Positions 46,714 to 54,130 of a stretch of 55,620 nt of DNA are shown here, piece after piece (positions within the stretch are counted from its first letter, which is position 1; each line of letters begins with the position of its first letter). The position numbers and the translations under genes were made by a program. A model generated the notes under the pieces. That model worked only from the letters and a program-made list of their open reading frames with translations, had not been told where the DNA came from and did no database searches. Source of the DNA: an uncultured bacterium (GTDB lineage Bacteria; Bacteroidota; Bacteroidia; Chitinophagales; CAIODY01); assembly GCA_903857255.1 (NCBI GenBank), contig CAIODY010000015.1, positions 1 to 55,620 on the forward strand, given 5' to 3'.

Positions 46714-47877
46714 CTATCTAATTACTTCTATTTTTTTAGCATCCAATATTTTTCCGTTGTTGTCAGCAACTGTGATAATGTAATTGCCATTTGATAAATT
46801 CAAATTGCTAAAATCAACTGCTGATGCTGTATTCATCCATACTTTAGATTTTGTTTCTGAAATTTTATTGCCTAAAATATTGTTGATACACAAAGTATAT
46901 TCATTATCGGGTAAGCCGCCGATTATCACTTTGAAATTATCGGAAGTTGGATTTGGATAAACGCTAAAAACTGATGGTTTCGCAATAGTATTTATGCCTA
47001 AAGATTGTGCGCCATTCTTTTCGCGATAAGAAGCGCTATTAACTGTTGAGCTGGTTGAATCCATCATGTTTAATGTTGCAATATCAACTATGTTGTTATT
47101 GTCTTTATAAGAATAAGAAACAGCAATTTTGCCTTGTGTGTTTGAAACCGTGTACCAAAGCGTAATTGGAATATGCAAAGTGCCAACAGTAATGGTATCA
47201 TTGATTTTTACTTCAATTTTTGTATCACTAATGGTTGAATCTTTTTGTCTGATGCAAGCAAAAGTTCCTTTGGGTGTAGTTACCGAACCATAAGCATCAA
47301 CTTTGTTGTAAACTGTACTACTTTGAGTAAGTCGGATAGAATCAACAGTTACATTTTGACCATTGTAGGGGATTGAAATGCCCGAAGGTGCTGCTATGGT
47401 TTGCTTTAAGGCTGTAGGGAAATTATAACTACTCATATAAGCGATGCCAGCTTTTGCTAAAACATTCGGTGAGGTGTATGCAGCAGAAGTAGTTGGAATA
47501 TTTACGCCACCAGTTGAAAATGCCGCAGCTGCGCCAATTAATTCAACATCGGTAGAAGTTTTTTTCAAATAACCAATTGTGCCACCAGTTTGCAAGGCAG
47601 CAAAAGATGCTGATGGAAAATTTGCTGCAAATGCAGTTGATGACGTTGCAACAATTAATGTTGTGTCTGATGATTCATTTAGCATAGCACTAAAATTCCA
47701 AGATTGATTCGCACCTGAATTACCTGGAACAATACTGCCGCCAAGCGGTGTAGTAGTGTTGTGATGTAATATTTGTGTATCGCCAACATTCGGAAATGAT
47801 GAACTGGTAATTGTGATTTGCGCCTTTGCTGAAAATAGTAAAGTGGCAAAAGAAAAAGAGAGTAAAATTTTCTTCAT
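46714..47877 (-). CDS. Secreted protein with T9SS type A sorting domain, unknown function
   Basis: A 387-residue protein. Signal peptide MKKILLSFSFATLLFSAKAQ. The mature N-terminus (FPNVGDTQILHHNTTTPLGG ... NSGANQSWNFSAML) is like a group of Bacteroidota secreted proteins of unknown role that begin with a GNxGxxQxWNFS phrase. The C-terminus (KPSVFSVYPNPTSDNFKVII ... GNYIITVADNNGK) is a type A sorting domain. No catalytic motif recognised. It converges on the photolyase gene with a two-base gap, with no room for a terminator. Confidence 0.85.
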   Translation of the reverse strand: MKKILLSFSFATLLFSAKAQITITSSSFPNVGDTQILHHNTTTPLGGSIVPGNSGANQSWNFSAMLNESSDTTLIVATSSTAFAANFPSASFAALQTGGTIGYLKKTSTDVELIGAAAAFSTGGVNIPTTSAAYTSPNVLAKAGIAYMSSYNFPTALKQTIAAPSGISIPYNGQNVTVDSIRLTQSSTVYNKVDAYGSVTTPKGTFACIRQKDSTISDTKIEVKINDTITVGTLHIPITLWYTVSNTQGKIAVSYSYKDNNNIVDIATLNMMDSTSSTVNSASYREKNGAQSLGINTIAKPSVFSVYPNPTSDNFKVIIGGLPDNEYTLCINNILGNKISETKSKVWMNTASAVDFSNLNLSNGNYIITVADNNGKILDAKKIEVIR

Positions 47878-47928
47878 TTTATTTTTGATTTTGTTTGGTA
47901 AAAATAGTTAGAATTTTTGAACAAGTAA

Positions 47929-48906
47929 TTATTTAACACTTTGCAAAAACTGTTGAGCCGTTTGCTCAATCACTTCTTCAATTGGTGTGAATGAATAAGC
48001 TACATTTTTTTTTATTTTTTCATTATTGTAATAGCATTTCAAATGAGCTGTGGTAGCAGTTTCTTTGGTAATCAAACTTTTTTTGCCAGTCATTGCATGT
48101 TTCAGTTTTTCAATTCGCCAAGCTAATGCTAACATTGATTTTCCAGCTTTAATAGTTGGTGCTTTGCAATTCAAATATTGTGCTACCCAATTAAAAATTT
48201 GATGATAGCTGTAATTGTTTTCAGCAATAATAAATCGCTCATTGAAAATATTTTTTTGCATCAATTCAAACGTAATATTTACTGCATCTTCAACGCTCAC
48301 AAATGCATTTACGCCTTCGGTATAAAACTTCAAACCCTCATAAATATTTTTGAAAAATGCAGCACTGCCTTCATTCCAATTTCCATTGCCCAACATAATA
48401 CATGGGTTCACCACCACTGTATTCAAGCCTTCGGCGTTGCCTCTCCATACTTCACGTTCAGCCAACATTTTGCTCAAAGCATATTGCGTATTCAGTTTTG
48501 AATCTTGCCACTCATTTTTTTCATCAATCAATTTTGATGTTTCGCTTCTACCCAAAGTGGCGACAGAACTGATGAAAGCAAATTTCTTCACCCTATTTTG
48601 TAATGCTAAATTAACGATGTTAGCAGTACCATCTACATTCACTTGTAGCATGCGTTGATGCTCAGCCGAATGAAAAGAAACCATGGCAGCGGCATGATAA
48701 ATTTCATCAACATTTTGCATCGCATCGTTCAAGGCTGAAATATCCAACACATCAGCGTTGCACCATTCTATTTGGTGTTGAATTTTTTTTACTAAATCGA
48801 AGTTGGAGTTATTACGGCAAAGTGCTTTCACCGGCTGGTTTTCAGCCACTAATTTGTGCAATAAATGCGAACCGAAAAAGCCAGTTCCGCCAGTTACTAA
48901 AATCAT
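47929..48906 (-). CDS. NAD-dependent epimerase/dehydratase (extended SDR family)
   Basis: A 325-residue cytoplasmic oxidoreductase. The Rossmann motif is TGGTGFFGSHLLHKL at residues 5-19, and the catalytic Tyr-Lys pair is in YALSK near 139-143, with the upstream Ser in FISSVATLG. The layout is that of dihydroflavonol-reductase-like or nucleoside-sugar epimerase-like SDRs; the substrate is not readable. It follows thiE on the same strand after a 60-bp gap. Confidence 0.9.
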   Translation of the reverse strand: MILVTGGTGFFGSHLLHKLVAENQPVKALCRNNSNFDLVKKIQHQIEWCNADVLDISALNDAMQNVDEIYHAAAMVSFHSAEHQRMLQVNVDGTANIVNLALQNRVKKFAFISSVATLGRSETSKLIDEKNEWQDSKLNTQYALSKMLAEREVWRGNAEGLNTVVVNPCIMLGNGNWNEGSAAFFKNIYEGLKFYTEGVNAFVSVEDAVNITFELMQKNIFNERFIIAENNYSYHQIFNWVAQYLNCKAPTIKAGKSMLALAWRIEKLKHAMTGKKSLITKETATTAHLKCYYNNEKIKKNVAYSFTPIEEVIEQTAQQFLQSVK

Positions 48907-48966
48907 AATTTATTTCGATAAAGATAATTGCCAACCAGAAAAAGCGAAGCATCTTTTTTCTTTTTA

Positions 48967-49605
48967 TTATTGAATCAAGGCTTTCAAATTTTTTATTTTT
49001 TCGACAGGATTTTCTGCTGAAAAAATGGCTGAAGAAATGGCAAAGTTTTTTACACCAGCATTTTTCAATGCCAAAATATTTTCTTCATCAATGCCGCCAA
49101 TGGCAACTAATTCGATTGGATTTTTTTGATACAGCTCATTTTGAAAAACAGTTTCGTAGCCTTCCAGTCCAACAATCGGATTCAAATTTTCACGAGTTGA
49201 TGTAAATTGAAACGGACCAAAACCAACATAATCAGCACCATTTTTTTGTGCTTCAAAAATTTGTTGCAAGTTGTTGGTCGAAATGCCAATTATTTTCCCA
49301 TCACCCAAAATATTCCGAGCATCTATTAACGACAAATCTTGCTGACCAACATGAACACCATCAGCATCAATACTTTTGGCGATTTCAACTTTATCATTTA
49401 TAATAAAAGTAGCGTTGTGTTTTTTGCAAAGCGTAAAAACTTCTTTCGCAATTTTGGTAAACAAAGCATCGTCATTTTTTTTATCCCGATACTGAATCCA
49501 ATCAACACCGCTTTCTAAAACGGTTCTGATTAGTTTGAAAAAATGTGGATGATTATAAGGCTGTGGGGTAAGAAAATGAAGTGTACTGATTTTCTTTTTT
49601 TGCAT
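48967..49605 (-). CDS. thiE: Thiamine-phosphate synthase
   Basis: A 212-residue TIM-barrel enzyme that joins the thiazole and pyrimidine phosphates to make thiamine phosphate. Motifs: WIQYRDKKNDD near 36, FIINDKVEIAKSIDADGVHVGQQDL near 63-87, GFGPFQFTST near 126, and AIGGIDEENI near 168. The divergent start (LTPQPYNHPHFFKLIRTVLES) puts it in the group sometimes named TenI-like, so some uncertainty over ThiE versus TenI remains, but the pyrophosphate-binding residues look intact. No thiamine riboswitch or other thi gene is next to it. The mini-T9SS gene ends eight bases upstream. Confidence 0.85.
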   Translation of the reverse strand: MQKKKISTLHFLTPQPYNHPHFFKLIRTVLESGVDWIQYRDKKNDDALFTKIAKEVFTLCKKHNATFIINDKVEIAKSIDADGVHVGQQDLSLIDARNILGDGKIIGISTNNLQQIFEAQKNGADYVGFGPFQFTSTRENLNPIVGLEGYETVFQNELYQKNPIELVAIGGIDEENILALKNAGVKNFAISSAIFSAENPVEKIKNLKALIQ

Positions 49606-49613
49606 AAATTAGT

Positions 49614-49982
49614 TTAGTCAACCTCAAATTTGCTGACGATGGAAACTTCGGGCGAATCAATTTTCACGAAGTATAAACCGTGTGATAAATTTTGAAGAAA
49701 CATTTGTTTTTCAGTGCCTTCAAATAAATCAATAGTAACTAATCTGCCCAAAATATCATAAATAGAAATGGTTTTATGTAAGTCTTTCAAAGCTGGGTCT
49801 AAAGTAATAGTTACATAATCATGTACCACATTGGGGTTCATTTTGATGGGCGTACCTAAAACTATTTCTTTTAAAATACCTGCATTTTGTTTGTAGGTAA
49901 CATTCACACTTTGTGCGAAAATGGCTTTGCTGCAAAGCATTCCAACCATCAACAAGAAAGCTAAAAGTAGTTTTTTATTCAT
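49614..49982 (-). CDS. Mini T9SS protein: signal peptide plus sorting domain only
   Basis: A 122-residue protein. A signal peptide of about 24 residues (MNKKLLLAFLLMVGMLCSKAIFAQ) is followed by about 20 linker residues and then a type A sorting domain (MNPNVVHDYVTITLDP ... ISIYDILGRLVTIDL ... LSHGLYFVKIDSP). Nothing like a passenger domain is present. It could be an intact minimal protein, or the fused end of a decayed cargo. Its stop is eight bases from thiE, so it may be cotranscribed with it. Confidence 0.8.
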   Translation of the reverse strand: MNKKLLLAFLLMVGMLCSKAIFAQSVNVTYKQNAGILKEIVLGTPIKMNPNVVHDYVTITLDPALKDLHKTISIYDILGRLVTIDLFEGTEKQMFLQNLSHGLYFVKIDSPEVSIVSKFEVD

Positions 49983-50085
49983 GATTTTGTTTTTAGAAAT
50001 GATTAATGTTTAGTGCAAGTTAAGAAATGTTTTCGCTTTTCGCAATTTTATTTTACGAGCAAGAAATGAAAAAGTTTCAACCCAA

Positions 50086-50886
50086 TTATTTTATCAATTC
50101 ACAAGGCAGTAAACCCATTGATTTTTTGAATGCTGTGCTGAAATGGCTCACACTGGTATAACCCAAGTTGGTAGCGACTTCTTTTACCGTGGATGAATTA
50201 TTTTTTAATTGAGCAGCAGCTTGTTTCATTCGCTCTTCCTGAAAATATTGATAGATAGTAGAGTTGAATATTTCTTTAAAACCACGTTTCAAATAATTTT
50301 CGTTGATGCCCACTCGTCGAGCCAAAGTTTTGATAGGCACAGGTTGATGCAATTGACTCAACAAAATATTTCGGGCTTCAAGAATTTTATTTCGGTCATG
50401 TGTATTTAACCAATTGTTGCTTTCTTGTTCTAATCGTTCTAAACTCATGCACGAATGAATGCAAGCGGTTAATTCGGCTGCTTTTCCAATCAACCACAAA
50501 TTCAGCCATTCATCTTTTAATTTTGATTGAGCAATTTGATACAATAGCATTTGTGTATCGCTACAATAAATGCGCTGCATCTTATTTTCATTGCCCAGCA
50601 ATTCATTTAAGCGGTTAAAAAGAAATTGAGTGCTGGGGTGGTTTTGAATTTCAAATACAAAAATTGAACTACTATTTTTAGTAAAACCTTTATTTAAGGC
50701 ATTGGAGTAATTCAATAAATCGCAAGCCGATAAATCTAAAATATAGTGCAGGGAAATGGTTTGTTCATCTTTTTTTTCTACTAACAAATTGTAGTTTTCA
50801 AAATTAATTTGAAGCGTAGAAATGGAAAATGAAAAATCAAACCCAACTGATGAAGATTGCAATATGGCTGTATCATTCAACACCAT
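50086..50886 (-). CDS. AraC-family transcriptional regulator
   Basis: A 266-residue regulator. Residues 1-165 are an unassigned sensor part. The C-terminal 100 residues carry two helix-turn-helix units: LHQPVPIKTLARRVGINENYLKRGFKEIF and VKEVATNLGYTSVSHFSTAFKKSMGLLP, the second being the family's most conserved stretch. It has the PchR-like layout (MKQAAAQLKNN between the units). The lipoprotein gene stops four bases upstream, suggesting one operon and perhaps a role in controlling it. Effector unknown. Confidence 0.92.
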   Translation of the reverse strand: MVLNDTAILQSSSVGFDFSFSISTLQINFENYNLLVEKKDEQTISLHYILDLSACDLLNYSNALNKGFTKNSSSIFVFEIQNHPSTQFLFNRLNELLGNENKMQRIYCSDTQMLLYQIAQSKLKDEWLNLWLIGKAAELTACIHSCMSLERLEQESNNWLNTHDRNKILEARNILLSQLHQPVPIKTLARRVGINENYLKRGFKEIFNSTIYQYFQEERMKQAAAQLKNNSSTVKEVATNLGYTSVSHFSTAFKKSMGLLPCELIK

Positions 50887-50890
50887 TTTT

Positions 50891-51568
50891 TTATTTTAAC
50901 ATCAATACTAAATTGCCGTCAGCACCGCATGCAGGCATGTTGTAATGCACCACATGATATTCATTGTAATGCCCCAATGATTGCTGGCTGTGCCAATAAT
51001 CAGGCAAGGTTACACCCCAACAAGTGGTGTAATCTTTTGTTTCGTAATTATAAAAATTCACATCTTGCCCTTCTCTGATTGGACCTAAAGTTTGTCCTTT
51101 TCTGAACGGCCCTGCGAATGGATTACCACCAATATAAAGTGTATCAAATCTGGTGTAGAGGCTGTCGTCAGTGGTTGTGTAATCAATAATGTAATCTAAA
51201 TTCACGGTTTTGTATCGAAATAAATTCACCGTAACATCAGTATTAGCAGGTATTCCGCCCATTAACAATTTTGCATCAGGGGCATCGCCATCAAAAATTG
51301 AAATGCCAGTGTTGCCATTATCCAATTGTTTGTACGTGTAAGAAAAATTGCCGCTTTTATCTGTTTTTATTACTTTCAAACTTCCACCACTGTAATCAAC
51401 ATAAGCTGTGCTGCGCTGACGAATATCAATAGAAGTGCTGTTGACTGTTGTGCCACAATCTTGATACAACGTGCCGCTGATAGTGTATTTGGTTTTCTTT
51501 TTACAACCAAATGCAATGAGCATTGGTAAAATAAAAAACACTAAAAATATTTTTTGAAATGATTTCAT
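50891..51568 (-). CDS. Predicted lipoprotein with Ig-like/carboxypeptidase-regulatory-like fold
   Basis: A 225-residue protein; the start at 51568 gives a lipoprotein signal (MKSFQKIFLVFFILPMLIAFGCKKK), lipobox Cys near residue 22, while an in-frame Met at 51631 only lengthens it. The mature part begins TISGTLYQDCGTTVNSTSIDI, followed by DKSGNFSYTYKQLDNGNTGI, as in carboxypeptidase-regulatory-like domains. The C-terminal half (DYTTCWGVTLPDYWHSQQSLGHYNEYHVVHY) is unassigned. It ends four bases before the AraC gene; likely anchored in the outer membrane. Confidence 0.78.
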   Translation of the reverse strand: MKSFQKIFLVFFILPMLIAFGCKKKTKYTISGTLYQDCGTTVNSTSIDIRQRSTAYVDYSGGSLKVIKTDKSGNFSYTYKQLDNGNTGISIFDGDAPDAKLLMGGIPANTDVTVNLFRYKTVNLDYIIDYTTTDDSLYTRFDTLYIGGNPFAGPFRKGQTLGPIREGQDVNFYNYETKDYTTCWGVTLPDYWHSQQSLGHYNEYHVVHYNMPACGADGNLVLMLK

Positions 51569-51634
51569 TTTCTGAAAAAAATTGAAACGTAAAAGTAAGA
51601 AAATGAATTGAATTGATTTTTGAAAAATCAATTT

Positions 51635-52510
51635 TTAAAAACCATAGTCAGGAAATTTCAATGAAAATTCATTGGATTTGAATTCAGGATTGATTTGCAA
51701 TTTGGCAAATTCGTAGCGTTCAAATTCTTCATTTTTTGAAAAATAAAGCGATTGATAAACTGGAAAAAAAGTTTTTTCATCAATGTAAAGCACTGTGGAA
51801 TGGGCATAAGCTGACGGAATATTTATATTTCTGTTGCTTACATCATCATTAATATCCTTCAACCCATTCAATCGCATGATGGCATATTCTGAAATCAATA
51901 ATTTATTAGCGACAGTAAAAACAGTTTCGTGGGCTTGCGTTTTATAGGTTGTAAATTGCCAATGATTATCTTCAATTCGCATCACATAACATTTTGCGCC
52001 ATTGTAAATAGTTTCGCCATCTAGTTTAAAAACTGAATCAAAACGATGTTGGTTATCGGCTGTTGATTCGGCTTTTATTACCACTTTCAACATTAATCCA
52101 AAACCAGCCGAAAATATAGAGTGGTGCTGGTTTTTAGTAATCATGCTATTTAACGGATTTAGTTTAATGGTTGGCACCCATTTGCCAGCATTAATTACCA
52201 CTTTATTATTGTTTTCGCCAGTGGCATACAATAATTCAGTTCCTGCATCGCTGCCATTTAAAAGTTTTAAATAAATTTTTGTAGGTGCTACATTTATTTT
52301 GGTGAAGGCTTCGCCTTTTACTATGGTATTATTTGATGCATTTTTTTCAAAACTGTGAATGTTGTATTCCAATGAATTGCAGCCTTGCAACTCACTAATC
52401 ATTTTGTGTAAAACAAATCGAGTAGGGGTAGATGTTTCGCTATTAACTGCCGAAAACTGAATGAAGCAGCAACACGAAAGAAAAAGTAGGATGATGAATT
52501 TATTTAGCAT
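51635..52510 (-). CDS. DUF1571 family secreted protein
   Basis: A 291-residue protein; the start at 52510 gives the signal peptide MLNKFIILLFLSCCCFIQFSAVNS. The body matches the DUF1571 pattern: ISELQGCNSLEYNIHSFEK at the start, then a run of lipoprotein-carrier-like (LolA-like) strands such as KINVAPTKIYLKLLNGSDAGTEL, IEDNHWQFTTYKTQ and VLYIDEKTFFPVYQSLYFSKN, ending EFSLKFPDYGF. Probably periplasmic; activity unknown. It is 66 bp upstream of the lipoprotein gene on the same strand. Confidence 0.8.
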   Translation of the reverse strand: MLNKFIILLFLSCCCFIQFSAVNSETSTPTRFVLHKMISELQGCNSLEYNIHSFEKNASNNTIVKGEAFTKINVAPTKIYLKLLNGSDAGTELLYATGENNNKVVINAGKWVPTIKLNPLNSMITKNQHHSIFSAGFGLMLKVVIKAESTADNQHRFDSVFKLDGETIYNGAKCYVMRIEDNHWQFTTYKTQAHETVFTVANKLLISEYAIMRLNGLKDINDDVSNRNINIPSAYAHSTVLYIDEKTFFPVYQSLYFSKNEEFERYEFAKLQINPEFKSNEFSLKFPDYGF

Positions 52511-52617
52511 TTCAATTCTAAAGGTAAATGTTCTACACTTGAAAACAATCAAGTAATCACCTTAGATATTGGGTATACGATAACCAGATGAAAAGGTTTT
52601 ACAAACCTGAAAATAAA

Positions 52618-53619
52618 TTATTTTTTCACAGGCGATGCAACTGACCCCATTGGTTTTTTGGCAGTGGGTGGTGGCATTTCAAAAATCGAATCAGTACGTA
52701 CAATGTAGGTGTAGCCTGCTTTTACAGTTATTATTCTGTCGCCTTTTACAATTTGAGTTACACCTGGTTTGCGAATAATATCATCATTGTTTTTTGTTAC
52801 AGATTTATCTTTTGTATTAGCAACCATTTTGTCTTTTGTATTTGCAACTGTTGTTGTTGTTTTTTTTCCATCTTCTTTTTTTGCAGTTGTAGCTGCTGTT
52901 TTTGCATCAGTTTTCTTTGCATCTGTTTTTTTATCAACAGGTGCAGGATTGTTATAATCAGTGATTTCTTGTGTTTCAGTTTTTGCTGCTGAATCAGCCA
53001 CGGAAGCTATTGCCTTTGTTTTTGCAGCAGCAATCGAATCGGCTTTCATTTTTGCAGCAGCCTTTTTCGCTTCAGCTTCTAATTTCTTTTTTTGTGCTAA
53101 ATCGGCAGCTTCTTTTTTCTTTTTTTCGGCTAATTCAGCGGCTTCTTTCTTTTTTACATCCGCTTGTTTTTGCGCTTCTATTTTTTGCAATTCAATTTTG
53201 CCCAATGGTTTTGGCACATCGGCACTGGTTTTGTCGCCAGCTTTGCCACGATTAGCAATATATTCATTATCCATTCGTGGATTTTTTCCAGCTTCGTATC
53301 GAGCAGGCGTAGCTTGCTTTTGCACATAATCTTCATCGGCTGATTTGAAAGTATAACCTGCTGTTAAATCAGCAAACAATGCGCTGACAATGGATGGAGA
53401 TTGATTACTACGGCTTGCGCTGGTAGCTATCATGTAATCAATTTCAAAATCGCCTGAAATTTTATTGCTCTCTTTATATTCTTTCAATGGCAAAAAAACT
53501 TTGTCGAATTTTTTATTGTTCCACAAATTTATCAAGTCATTCAAAAAGTCGTTCTGTTGTGCATTAGATGTGATGTTGAAGCTAATCAATGCTAAAACAA
53601 TCAATAAAATTCTTTTCAT
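52618..53619 (-). CDS. Secreted Lys/Ala-rich (TolA-like) protein, unknown function
   Basis: A 333-residue protein starting at 53619 (MKRILLIVLALISFNITSNAQQ), a signal peptide; an in-frame Met at 53730 gives an unlikely long N-terminus. A short N-terminal globular part (NDLINLWNNKKFDKVFLPLKEYKE) precedes a long Lys/Ala/Glu-rich helix near residues 135-210, with phrases such as EAAELAEKKKKEAADLAQKKKL, then Thr/Lys-rich repeats (TVANTKDK twice) and a C-terminal GYTYIVRTDSIFEMPPP. It resembles TolA-type periplasm-spanning coiled coils, but has no TolA C-terminal fold. A TACATTTG -7-like element is on the minus strand at 53637-53644. Confidence 0.72.
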   Translation of the reverse strand: MKRILLIVLALISFNITSNAQQNDFLNDLINLWNNKKFDKVFLPLKEYKESNKISGDFEIDYMIATSASRSNQSPSIVSALFADLTAGYTFKSADEDYVQKQATPARYEAGKNPRMDNEYIANRGKAGDKTSADVPKPLGKIELQKIEAQKQADVKKKEAAELAEKKKKEAADLAQKKKLEAEAKKAAAKMKADSIAAAKTKAIASVADSAAKTETQEITDYNNPAPVDKKTDAKKTDAKTAATTAKKEDGKKTTTTVANTKDKMVANTKDKSVTKNNDDIIRKPGVTQIVKGDRIITVKAGYTYIVRTDSIFEMPPPTAKKPMGSVASPVKK

Positions 53620-53724
53620 GGTTATCGTGTTTGCCCCAAATGTAGAAAAAAAAGTTTTTGCTTGTTGATATCCTTCAAAACATTTTAAGTTTTTGTGGTT
53701 GTGGATAACTTTCAGAACTTTGTA

Positions 53725-53756
53725 TTGCATAGTACCAATTTATGCCCATATCTTTG
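53725..53756 (+). promoter_or_regulatory. Predicted promoter for the padR-pspC operon
   Basis: TTG at 53725-53727 and TATCTTTG at 53749-53756, 21 bases apart. Start codon of padR 24 bp downstream. Confidence 0.6.
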
Positions 53757-53779
53757 TCGTGCAATTTAAAAATAGAAAA

Positions 53780-54103
53780 ATGAATACCGATAACATACAA
53801 GTACAAATGCGAAAAGGAGTTTTGGAATTTTGTATTCTTTCCATCATTTCAAAAAACGAATCGTACGCATCAGATATTATTGGTTCGCTAAAAGATGCTA
53901 AAATATTGGTGGTAGAAGGAACACTTTATCCATTGCTCACTCGATTAAAAAACGATGATTTACTGAAATACAATTGGGAAGAATCGAAAAGCGGACCGCC
54001 CCGAAAGTATTATCAACTCACTACAAAAGGCGAAGCGGTTTTGAAAGAGATGAACAAAACCTGGAAAGAATTGGCTTACGCCGTTGAAAAAATTACTAAA
54101 TAA
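53780..54103 (+). CDS. PadR-family transcriptional regulator
   Basis: A 108-residue winged-helix repressor. The start at 53780 (MNTDNIQVQMRKGVLEFCIL) is preferred to one at 53693, which would precede the promoter. The family pattern is clear: ASDIIGSLKDAKILVVEGTLYPLLTRLKNDDLL, then a wing (WEESKSGPPRKYYQLTTKG). It is directly ahead of a PspC-domain gene, a pairing often seen in this phylum, and probably autoregulates the pair. Confidence 0.93.
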   Translation: MNTDNIQVQMRKGVLEFCILSIISKNESYASDIIGSLKDAKILVVEGTLYPLLTRLKNDDLLKYNWEESKSGPPRKYYQLTTKGEAVLKEMNKTWKELAYAVEKITK

Positions 54104-54130
54104 ATAATCACTAAAAACACATAATCAATC

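Noticed and set aside
48967-49605. A thiamine-pyrophosphate riboswitch upstream of thiE.
   Set aside because: The upstream gene is only eight bases away and I see no CUGAGA-type THI-box sequence.
52753-53329. Several plus-strand Phe/Cys- or Ala/Phe-rich frames.
   Set aside because: They are the complement of the Lys/Ala-rich protein; the AAA/GCA codons of one strand give TTT/TGC on the other.
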